DNA from: Coriobacteriales bacterium
Lineage (GTDB): Bacteria; Actinomycetota; Coriobacteriia; Coriobacteriales; UBA8131
Reading direction: 5' to 3'
Assembly: GCA_031286245.1 (NCBI GenBank)
Contig: JAITUO010000009.1
Coordinates: 1 to 5,334 of the forward strand
Length of the DNA stretch: 5,334 bases
A program made the position numbers and the translations under genes. Positions 1 through 5,297 of the stretch are shown in pieces. The notes below the pieces were generated by a model, which worked only from the letters and a program-made list of their open reading frames with translations, ran no database searches and was not told the DNA's origin. Within the stretch, counting starts at the first letter, position 1; each line of letters starts with the position of its first letter.

Positions 1-309
1 GTAAACAACCACAAGAACCTGACTTTTGTTGAGTTGGAAGCAGCTGCTCTGCCTCGCTCACTGGACGAGGTCGACCTTGCTGTGATCAACGGTAATTATG
101 CTTTAGCTGCAGGCTTGGATCCAACCACAGTTCTAGCCCGCGAGGACGCCAGTTCGACTGCGGCTCAGACATATGCGAATATCCTGGTTGTCAAGCGAGG
201 GAACGAGAATGATCCCGGCATTGTTGCTTTGGTCAAATTGCTAAGGTCTGACAAAACTCGTACTTTTATCAACACCAACTATCCTGGAGTAGTCATTCCA
301 GTCTTTTAG
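1..309 (+). CDS. metQ: MetQ/NlpA-family methionine-binding lipoprotein, C-terminal part (5' end outside window)
   Basis: This is the substrate-binding lipoprotein of a D/L-methionine ABC importer (MetNIQ type), which sits on the outer face of the cytoplasmic membrane and hands methionine to the permease. The frame is open from base 1 to the TAG at 307-309, so about 102 C-terminal residues are visible and the lipobox and N-terminal lobe are missing. The segment LPRSLDEVDLAVINGNYAL is the hallmark of this family, and the end (FINTNYPGVVIPVF) matches the usual closing helix and strand. A TTG at 34 could be misread as a start, but the same family match continues upstream of it (NLTFVELEAA), so the gene is truncated by the window edge and is not short. 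It converges on nrfA. The partner ATPase and permease genes are expected to the left, outside the window; that is inference. Ligand specificity within the family (methionine or another amino acid) cannot be settled from this fragment. Confidence 0.93.
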   Translation, partial: VNNHKNLTFVELEAAALPRSLDEVDLAVINGNYALAAGLDPTTVLAREDASSTAAQTYANILVVKRGNENDPGIVALVKLLRSDKTRTFINTNYPGVVIPVF

Positions 310-340
310 GTGATGTTTGACCTTAGTATAGTAAAAATCA

Positions 341-368
341 AGCCGGCCGGGCGATCGCCTGGCCGGCT
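341..368 (-). terminator. Strong intrinsic terminator of nrfA in the convergent metQ/nrfA gap
   Basis: A 12-bp stem (AGCCGGCCGGGC against GCCTGGCCGGCT, with one G-T wobble) closes on a GATC tetraloop. On the minus strand the hairpin is followed directly by TGATTTTTAC, a U-tract in the RNA, and it lies 63 bases beyond the nrfA stop, so it reads as the nrfA terminator. On the plus strand the hairpin is followed by GACACTAAATCC with no U-tract. For metQ it would therefore be at most a weak terminator or a 3'-end-protecting structure. Confidence 0.8.
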
Positions 369-422
369 GACACTAAATCCACAAACCAACCGACCAACCG
401 ATCGCCTGGCCGGCTGACACTA
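352..422. repeat. 24-bp direct repeat (352-375 and 399-422) duplicating one arm of the terminator
   Basis: Bases 352-375 recur exactly at 399-422, a 47-base period. The repeat begins CGATCGCCTGGCCGGCT and ends GACACTA. The first copy contributes the right half of the terminator hairpin, and the second copy lacks the matching left arm. Between them lies a small tandem repeat of ACCAACCG (385-392 and 393-400). The second copy could pair with the left arm at 341-352 to form an alternative, longer-looped hairpin. Confidence 0.85.
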
Positions 423-431
423 TTTCACATT

Positions 432-1661
432 TCAGAACTTGGCGAGAGCCTGATCAACCAAACCTTCGGCCTTATCCAGAAGATTCCTGGCAAACGCCGA
501 ATTGTGCGCACCCTCGCTATTCTCCACAAAACAGAAATCCCAATAAAACTGGGAGTCGCGCAACAGGGAGCGCAACTCCGCAAGCTCAGTATCGGTTTTA
601 CTGCCGTCTGCTGCAGCCTTTCCGATCGCCTGATGCAAGCTGGCGATCTTTTGGCCGACTACGGTTTCGCGGGCGGTAATCTCACTTTGGATATCGCCGA
701 CTGTTTTGGCTAAATTGTTGTGGCATTGACTGCATTTACTGTCAATCAGTGCTTGATTCTCCAGTGGGCTTTGCCAATTATGGGAGATATATGAATCTCC
801 TGCAGTGTTGGTTGCAATCCCCATATGGCAGTCTGAGCAGGTCAAACCGCCCATGATCTGCATTTTATTACCTTGGCCGAGGACTGTCTCCATCTCCGGG
901 TGCTGGATCTTGATCATACCGGTATTACTGATGGAGTTGGTGAAGTCAACGAACTTGATAGAATTGTAATAGGCGAGGATATCATCGGGGCGCATTTTGT
1001 CGATACCGTTCCAAGGCAGGGTGACCGCCTTGCTGTCAGGGTCAAAATAGTATTCGTTGTGGCACTGTCCACAAGCTAAGATATTGGAATTGACCTTGGA
1101 AGCATCAGCGCCAAGTGCGTTAATCAGGAATTTGGATGAAAGCACAATATCGCCATTGGTGTTGGCGTGGCAACTGTAACAACTGACTGGCTCACTGATC
1201 TTGCCATAGATCTCGGCGAAATCAGTCGCATAAATACTGTCGCCAGATGTATTGACCATCACTGTCAACTCCGGCGATTTACAGGATAAGCAATTAGCCA
1301 GGGCATGTGGACGGGCGGTCTCGGCCACATCCTGCAGCGTATAGAGGTGGCTGCGAGCCTCATTGTAATCCTTGGCAAAACCCATTCCGTCATACAACGT
1401 TACCAGGTAGGGAAATTGCAGCAGATAGCTGGGCATCTGGTCATTCTTTAGATTCTCCATGTATGAAGCATAGATATCTGGATGGATCTCAGCCCATTGT
1501 TTGGCTGTGACAATCCCATTCTCGTTGGGATCCGGTATGGTGACATTTGACCCGGAACCTCCAGGTCTGCTGTTTGGACCATTCGAACAAGCCACAACGG
1601 TCAGCATCAGTATGCATAAAACCAGAATTCCCAACCCAATAAACAGTCTTCTTTTTTGCAT
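432..1661 (-). CDS. nrfA: Ammonia-forming cytochrome c nitrite reductase, pentaheme, lipoprotein-type
   Basis: NrfA catalyses the six-electron reduction of nitrite to ammonium outside the cytoplasmic membrane. The 409-residue product has the expected heme order: the active-site heme as CLSCK (124-128, Lys ligand), then CYSCH (161-165), CGQCH (197-201), CSDCH (275-279) and CSQCH (310-314). By alignment from memory with E. coli NrfA, the catalytic residues are R117, Y204 and H254, and the calcium site is E203, Y204, K251 and Q253. K251-H254 is the diagnostic KXQH motif between hemes 3 and 4. H105, H294 and H386 match distal ligands of hemes 3, 2 and 4. The distal ligand of heme 5 (E. coli H275) has no His counterpart. 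The N-terminus is a signal peptide with lipobox VVAC (Cys25), then a Gly/Ser/Pro/Asn-rich linker, so the protein is probably lipid-anchored. AAGGAG lies 6 bases before the ATG. No nrfH is adjacent on either side. Confidence 0.96.
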   Translation of the reverse strand: MQKRRLFIGLGILVLCILMLTVVACSNGPNSRPGGSGSNVTIPDPNENGIVTAKQWAEIHPDIYASYMENLKNDQMPSYLLQFPYLVTLYDGMGFAKDYNEARSHLYTLQDVAETARPHALANCLSCKSPELTVMVNTSGDSIYATDFAEIYGKISEPVSCYSCHANTNGDIVLSSKFLINALGADASKVNSNILACGQCHNEYYFDPDSKAVTLPWNGIDKMRPDDILAYYNSIKFVDFTNSISNTGMIKIQHPEMETVLGQGNKMQIMGGLTCSDCHMGIATNTAGDSYISHNWQSPLENQALIDSKCSQCHNNLAKTVGDIQSEITARETVVGQKIASLHQAIGKAAADGSKTDTELAELRSLLRDSQFYWDFCFVENSEGAHNSAFARNLLDKAEGLVDQALAKF

Positions 1662-1704
1662 AGACTGCTCCTTCCTCGATTTTCCATTTCGGCGACATCA
1701 CAAG

Positions 1705-1732
1705 TGATAGTACTACTACCCCTATACTATCA
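1705..1732 (-). promoter_or_regulatory. Operator-like inverted repeat upstream of nrfA
   Basis: TGATAGTA and TACTATCA are perfect 8-base arms separated by 12 bases, starting 44 bases upstream of the nrfA ATG. A second, smaller dyad, ATCAC-AA-GTGAT (1697-1708), overlaps its nrfA-proximal arm. The spacing suits a dimeric regulator or a leader hairpin in the nrfA mRNA. Neither dyad closely matches the FNR (TTGAT-N4-ATCAA) or CRP consensus, so the regulator is unknown. Confidence 0.4.
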
Positions 1733-1925
1733 GAGGTTTATGCAATCCTATATGAAAACGCAATTTTACCTGCGTGACGTCTTTGAAGTCTTTGTGCAAT
1801 TTGTCCTGGCGCAGCATTTTCAGCCGAACGAATGATTTTAATTATCTGGAGAAAACCGCGTATCAATTGTCCATCAGCCACACATCTTCTAATCAGCATC
1901 ACTTCGCTTGACTCAGCACTGCTAC

Positions 1926-1955
1926 TTGCATGCTTGACGAGTTATGATTTATACT
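1926..1955 (+). promoter_or_regulatory. Sigma-70-type promoter for rplS
   Basis: TTGCAT (1926-1931) and TATACT (1950-1955) are separated by 18 bases and resemble the housekeeping consensus TTGACA/TATAAT. Transcription would start near 1962, giving a leader of about 60 bases before the rplS ATG. A second TTGACG (1934-1939) is present but lies too close to this -10. Confidence 0.55.
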
Positions 1956-2022
1956 TTGCAGTCGCGTCAATTTCGGCGTTAACCACTGGAAATGAACCCA
2001 ATTTGATCGAAAAGGTTTAGAA

Positions 2023-2367
2023 ATGGACATCATCCGAGCTCTGGAACAACAACAAATCAAGACCGACCTCCCTGATTTCACCGTCGGTGATCATGTCAGG
2101 GTCCACTATCGCATCATCGAAGGTAACAAAGAACGTATCCAGGTCTTTGAAGGTGATGTCATCCGTAGACATGGGGCCTCTAATCGTGAGACCTTTACAG
2201 TCCGTAAGCTTTCTGGCGGCATCGGCGTCGAACGTACTTATCCCGTGTATTCACCAAAAATCGATAAAATCGATGTGGTTCGACATGGTGCAGTGCGTCG
2301 TGCCAAACTCTACTACCTGCGCAAGAAAGTCGGTAAGGCTGCCCGGATTCGTGAGAAGGGCTTCTAG
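2023..2367 (+). CDS. rplS: Large-subunit ribosomal protein L19
   Basis: L19 is a 50S ribosomal protein at the interface with the 30S subunit. The 114 residues span the usual family length (about 115) and match from end to end: TDLPDFTVGDHVRVHYRIIEG near residues 14-34, then a segment ending RIQVFEGDVI, then TFTVRKLSGGIGVERTYPV, then a C-terminal part with VRRAKLYYLR and GKAARI. The ATG at 2023 is preceded by AAAAGG with 7 bases between, and the N-terminus (MDIIRALEQQQIKTDLP) has the normal family shape. A promoter sits about 70 bases upstream. The next gene is rnhB after a gap of about 85-110 bases. The lepB and rbgA/ylqF genes that often follow rplS in Firmicutes are absent here. One small peculiarity is HGASNRET where many L19 proteins have a glycine-rich RRGGGxxET turn. 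Confidence 0.98.
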   Translation: MDIIRALEQQQIKTDLPDFTVGDHVRVHYRIIEGNKERIQVFEGDVIRRHGASNRETFTVRKLSGGIGVERTYPVYSPKIDKIDVVRHGAVRRAKLYYLRKKVGKAARIREKGF

Positions 2368-2440
2368 TCACTGATAATCAAGTCAGACTGGCGAAATACG
2401 TCAGTGCCACATAAGCCACTGGCAAAAGAGGGAGAGTACC

Positions 2441-2446
2441 AGGAGG
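2441..2446 (+). promoter_or_regulatory. Perfect Shine-Dalgarno AGGAGG that points to an upstream AUC start for rnhB
   Basis: AGGAGG lies 30 bases before the first ATG of rnhB (2477), too far to serve it. It lies exactly 6 bases before the in-frame ATC at 2453. An in-frame TAA occupies 2450-2452, so the ATC is the first sense codon of the frame. The ATG at 2477 has its own weaker AAAGGA (2461-2466) at 10 bases. Confidence 0.5.
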
Positions 2447-2476
2447 CCTTAAATCAACACAAAGGACTTAATAGCG

Positions 2477-3220
2477 ATGATCCGGGCTGCTTCGAGTGAT
2501 GAACTCGAGCAGCTCGTTTTGCGATATGGCAATGATCCTCGGAAAGGCATACAGACAGCATTGCGGACAGCACAAAGACAAGTCAATCGGGCTCAGTCCG
2601 AAAATCAGCGACTAACCGGTTTATATCGGCTTTTAGAATCGACTCCAGACTCTATTGTGGTTGGGATCGATGAAGTCGGTCGAGGCGCTTTGGCTGGACC
2701 GCTGTTAGTAGCAGCAGTGATCCTGCCTGCTCATCCCTATATTTATGGTCTTGATGATTCTAAGCGTCTAACACCTGATCAACGTAGAAAACTCGCCAGC
2801 CGGATCTTCGAGGTTGCTACTGCTGTCGGTTTGGGACGAGTTGAAGCAGCCGATATCGATCAATTTGGTATGGCGATGGCTTTGCGGCAAGCAATCGGGT
2901 TAGCATTGCAAACTCTGGATGTAGAACCAGACGTGGTGCTGCTAGATGGTAGGCCGCTGAACATCCATCCTCAGGAAGTAGCAATAGTTGGTGGGGATGC
3001 TACTGAGGCATCGATTGCTGCTGCATCGGTAATCGCTAAAGTCACTCGAGATGAATGGATGATAAAGGTAGACAAGGTGTACCCCGGATATGGACTGGCA
3101 GCCAATAAAGGATATGGCACACCAACACACGTTGCAGCTCTAAAAAAGCTAGGTCTATCTGAGATCCATCGCAAGAGTTTCTGTTCATCGATCCTGCATG
3201 AACAAGAGAGCTTGTTTTAA
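2477..3220 (+). CDS. rnhB: Ribonuclease HII (possible true start at ATC 2453)
   Basis: RNase HII cuts the RNA strand of RNA-DNA hybrids and removes single ribonucleotides misincorporated into DNA, in the cytoplasm, with a divalent metal. From the ATG at 2477 the protein has 247 residues. The catalytic carboxylates are visible: D65 and E66 in GIDEVGRGALAGP (63-75), D157 in VLLDGRP, and D174 in the GGDATEASIAAAS segment. DSKRL (94-98), IAKVTRD (186-192), NKGYGTPTH (210-218) and EIHRKSF (229-235) are all family motifs. An N-terminal extension of about 60 residues, including NDPRKGIQT (19-27), resembles Bacillus-type RNase HII. Reading back to ATC 2453 adds INTKDLIA, which aligns with the B. subtilis N-terminus (LTVKDIKD), so the real protein may be 255 residues. 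The start is therefore uncertain but the function is not. The TAA ends at 3220. Confidence 0.96.
   Translation: MIRAASSDELEQLVLRYGNDPRKGIQTALRTAQRQVNRAQSENQRLTGLYRLLESTPDSIVVGIDEVGRGALAGPLLVAAVILPAHPYIYGLDDSKRLTPDQRRKLASRIFEVATAVGLGRVEAADIDQFGMAMALRQAIGLALQTLDVEPDVVLLDGRPLNIHPQEVAIVGGDATEASIAAASVIAKVTRDEWMIKVDKVYPGYGLAANKGYGTPTHVAALKKLGLSEIHRKSFCSSILHEQESLF
3201..3219 (+). terminator. Weak terminator-like hairpin overlapping the rnhB stop
   Basis: AACAAG-AGAG-CTTGTT forms a 6-bp stem with a 4-base loop and runs straight into TTAATCC. It is made from the last rnhB codons. A second T-rich stretch follows at 3242-3248. The stem is AT-rich and the T-tract short, so read-through into yraN is likely. 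Confidence 0.25.
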
Positions 3221-3308
3221 TCCGGTTTTAAACCACTCAAGTCTTTTTATTCTGTATTAATCTGTTTAGCCATCACCCGTAAACAAACTAGCGACTCTAC
3301 GTTTCAGA

Positions 3309-3322
3309 TCAGTTTCAACTGA
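3309..3322. promoter_or_regulatory. Operator-like palindrome upstream of yraN
   Basis: TCAGTT-TC-AACTGA has perfect 6-base arms around a 2-base centre, about 85 bases before yraN. It is too compact for a stable RNA hairpin, so if it works it would be a protein-binding site. It does not resemble the SOS boxes I know (GAAC-N4-GTTC or CTG-N10-CAG). The regulator, if any, is unknown. Confidence 0.25.
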
Positions 3323-3346
3323 ATAACTGTCTGTTGTCTGATTTCT

Positions 3347-3376
3347 GTGAGATTCATGATATGAAAAGATATCATG
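3347..3376 (+). promoter_or_regulatory. Possible yraN-comM promoter overlapped by a perfect dyad
   Basis: GTGAGA (3347-3352) and TATCAT (3370-3375), 17 bases apart, make a moderate sigma-70-type promoter with 4/6 and 5/6 matches. The stretch 3355-3376 is a perfect inverted repeat, CATGATAT-GAAAAG-ATATCATG, which covers the spacer and the -10 element. That placement fits an operator where a repressor would block the polymerase. If transcription starts farther upstream it would instead be an 8-bp hairpin in the leader, not a terminator since no T-tract follows. Confidence 0.35.
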
Positions 3377-3405
3377 CTAGCACATACGAACGGAGGTAAA
3401 GGCAT

Positions 3406-3777
3406 ATGACAAAAGAAACTAATCAAATAGGCATTATGGGTGAAGAGGTAGCAGTCAAATATCTACAACACGAGCGTATTGAGATCCTGAAACGTAATTG
3501 GCGCTGTAGTTCAGGTGAAGCCGATATCATTGCTCAAGAAGATGACAATCTGGTCTTTATCGAGGTAAAGACACGTAGAAGTATCGAGACCGGGTTCCCC
3601 GAAGAGGCAATTACAAAGGCAAAGCGACATCGCTACGAGATCATTGCAGCGAATTATCTCAGTCAGGCTGAACATCCATCGATGCGGGTGCGCTTCGATG
3701 TTATCTCGATAATCATCACTGGAGAACAACGGGCCTTCCTAAAACATCACCGCGATGTTTTTTGCTGTGGAGACTGA
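3406..3777 (+). CDS. yraN: UPF0102 (YraN) family, nuclease-like fold protein
   Basis: This is a member of the widespread UPF0102/YraN family, whose fold and motifs resemble Holliday-junction resolvase and restriction-enzyme-type nucleases; its cellular role is not firmly established. The 123 residues are of normal family length. Motifs seen in order are G12-E13 with the following AVKYL, ILKRNWRC (27-34), GEADIIA (37-43) with E38 and D40, VFIEVKTR (50-57) with E53 and K55, then PEEAITKAKRHR and RFDVI (96-100). E38/D40/E53/K55 look like an intact metal-binding nuclease core. The ATG at 3406 has GGAGG at 3392-3396, 9 bases away. The TGA ends 2 bases before the comM ATG, so the two are probably co-transcribed and translationally coupled. 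A cytoplasmic DNA-processing role is inferred from fold and from its neighbours comM and the probable dprA. Confidence 0.94.
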   Translation: MTKETNQIGIMGEEVAVKYLQHERIEILKRNWRCSSGEADIIAQEDDNLVFIEVKTRRSIETGFPEEAITKAKRHRYEIIAANYLSQAEHPSMRVRFDVISIIITGEQRAFLKHHRDVFCCGD

Positions 3778-3779
3778 CG

Positions 3780-5297
3780 ATGCCAGCAAACCAGCGGGTC
3801 GGATTCGTCAAAACAGCTACGATTTATGGGATAGACGCATTACCGGTCACTGTTGAGATCAGCATCGGCAGCGGTCTGCCAGGCTTTTATATCATCGGGC
3901 TACCTGACCTGGCCGTCAAAGAAGCTACCCGGCGGGTGCGCCAAGCTTTGAAATCCACAGGTTTTGTAGTCAAGAATGCTCAGGTAATCGTCAATCTTGC
4001 ACCATCTTCGATGCGTAAGATCGGCTCCGGGTTCGATTTGCCAATCGCCCTGGCGTACCTCCAAGCCACCAACCAGATTGATGAGGGATTAACCGCCAAT
4101 CGCATCTGTGTAGGTGAATTGTCACTCGACGGCACAATCAGGGCGGTATCTGGCCAGTTGGCATATGAGCGGCTGGCCCAACAAAGACAGATGGGATTGC
4201 TAACAGCACCAGTACGGGCAGGATTAGTCATCGAGCCAACCGAAGATCACCTCTGCTTGGAGAGTTTGGCTGCTCTAAAGACCGCCCGCTTTACTCCCGC
4301 CCAACAATCACCAGCATCGCCAGAGACCAGACACCTGGACTTTGCTGACATTGTTGGCAACGATCTGGCAAAACGTGCTCTACAGATCGCTGCAGCAGGC
4401 AGTTTCGGGCTATTAATGATTGGTCCGCCGGGAGCCGGTAAGTCGATGATGGCCAGACGCCTGCCATCGATCCTGCCACCTTTAGAAGAAGCCAACAGGT
4501 TGGACAGTGCTTTGATCCACTCAGTAGCTGGCCTGCCTTTTGACAGTATCTTGTCTGGTGAGCGTCCATTCAGAGCACCGCATCATGGAGCTTCGCGGGC
4601 TGGTCTGATCGGCGGCGGTAACCCGATCCTACCTGGTGAAATCTCACTTGCTCATAATGGTGTTCTCTTTTTGGATGAGCTGCCGGAGTTTGGTAGCGCT
4701 GCCCTGCAGTTGTTACGCCAACCGATTGAGCTGGGCTACATTTCACTCGCTCGCGCTCAGGGCACCGTGACCTTTCCGGCTCAGTTCATGCTGGTGGCAG
4801 CGGCTAACCCTTGTCCATGTGGGTTTCTAAGTGATGAACACCATTCATGTAGCTGTACTCCTGCGCAAATCAGCAGGTACCTGGGACGGGTTGGGGGGCC
4901 TTTGCTGGACCGCTTCAACCTGGTAGTTGATGTTACCCGAACGATAGCAGCTGATGTCTTAGCTACTGGACAAGGCACAACTTCAGCCAGCCTGCGTGCA
5001 GGTGTAAAGAAGGCCAGGGCCTTTGCTCGTTGGCGCCAACTCCAAGACCCGACGGATGGATTGTCTAACGTGACCAACCTGAAATCTCAGGAAGCTGCTC
5101 TGCTGGCTGCCTGCCAACTGGGCTCACAAGAGCAGGCATTATTGGAAATGGTAGCCGATCGGTACTTTTTAAGTGGGCGAGGTATTATCAGTACCCTGGC
5201 GGTCGCTCGGACGATAGCTGACATGGACGAACAGTTGAAAGTACAAAAACATCACCTATTCGAAGCTATCGGTTATCGACCGAGGGGAGACCAATGA
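3780..5297 (+). CDS. comM: ComM/YifB-type Mg-chelatase-like AAA+ ATPase
   Basis: ComM is a hexameric AAA+ helicase that promotes branch migration while transformed DNA is integrated in naturally competent bacteria; outside those species its role is less clear. The 505-residue product has an N-terminal Lon-protease-like S5 domain (about 1-170; GLPGFYIIGLPD, FDLPIALAYL, GELSLDGTIRAVSG). The AAA+ core follows: Walker A GPPGAGKS (215-222), RPFRAPHHGAS (262-272), Walker B VLFLDELPEF (295-304), sensor-1 N343, and the arginine-finger block RYLGRVGGPLLDR (366-378). A C-terminal Mg-chelatase domain holds SGRG and VARTIAD (about 465-481). Cysteines at 345, 347, 357 and 359 (NPCPCG...CSC) are common in non-enteric members. 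The ATG at 3780 is chosen over TTG 3762 because GGAG lies 7 bases before it and the family starts near there. It overlaps the next gene by ATGA. Confidence 0.96.
   Translation: MPANQRVGFVKTATIYGIDALPVTVEISIGSGLPGFYIIGLPDLAVKEATRRVRQALKSTGFVVKNAQVIVNLAPSSMRKIGSGFDLPIALAYLQATNQIDEGLTANRICVGELSLDGTIRAVSGQLAYERLAQQRQMGLLTAPVRAGLVIEPTEDHLCLESLAALKTARFTPAQQSPASPETRHLDFADIVGNDLAKRALQIAAAGSFGLLMIGPPGAGKSMMARRLPSILPPLEEANRLDSALIHSVAGLPFDSILSGERPFRAPHHGASRAGLIGGGNPILPGEISLAHNGVLFLDELPEFGSAALQLLRQPIELGYISLARAQGTVTFPAQFMLVAAANPCPCGFLSDEHHSCSCTPAQISRYLGRVGGPLLDRFNLVVDVTRTIAADVLATGQGTTSASLRAGVKKARAFARWRQLQDPTDGLSNVTNLKSQEAALLAACQLGSQEQALLEMVADRYFLSGRGIISTLAVARTIADMDEQLKVQKHHLFEAIGYRPRGDQ

Larger units (their letters stand above)
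1662..2022. other. Divergent nrfA/rplS intergenic region
   Basis: This 361-base stretch separates two divergently transcribed genes and holds no convincing gene. It contains the nrfA ribosome binding site (1668-1673, AAGGAG on the minus strand), a dyad upstream of nrfA (1705-1732), a short tandem repeat (1779-1794), an rplS promoter (1926-1955) and the roughly 60-base rplS leader. I found no minus-strand -35/-10 pair for nrfA close to consensus, which would fit an activator-dependent promoter. I could not recognise a defined L19 leader RNA structure before rplS; only a 4-bp AACC/GGTT pairing touches the ribosome binding site. Confidence 0.7.

Noticed and set aside
1832..2020. A 62-codon plus-strand reading frame ending 2 bases before the rplS ATG
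   Set aside because: It has no ribosome binding site, no recognisable protein features, and the likely rplS promoter lies inside it, so most transcripts would start after its ATG.
2369..2421. CACTGA / TCAGTG / CACTG segments between rplS and rnhB that can pair in alternative ways
   Set aside because: Stems are only 5-6 bp with no T-tract, so neither a terminator nor an attenuator can be supported.
2404..2499. A 31-codon frame from GTG between rplS and rnhB
   Set aside because: No Shine-Dalgarno site precedes it and it runs out of frame into rnhB; the AGGAGG inside it is better explained as serving rnhB.
3762..3779. TTG at 3762 as the comM start
   Set aside because: It would lie inside the end of yraN with no ribosome binding site, whereas the ATG at 3780 has GGAG at 7 bases and gives the usual family N-terminus.
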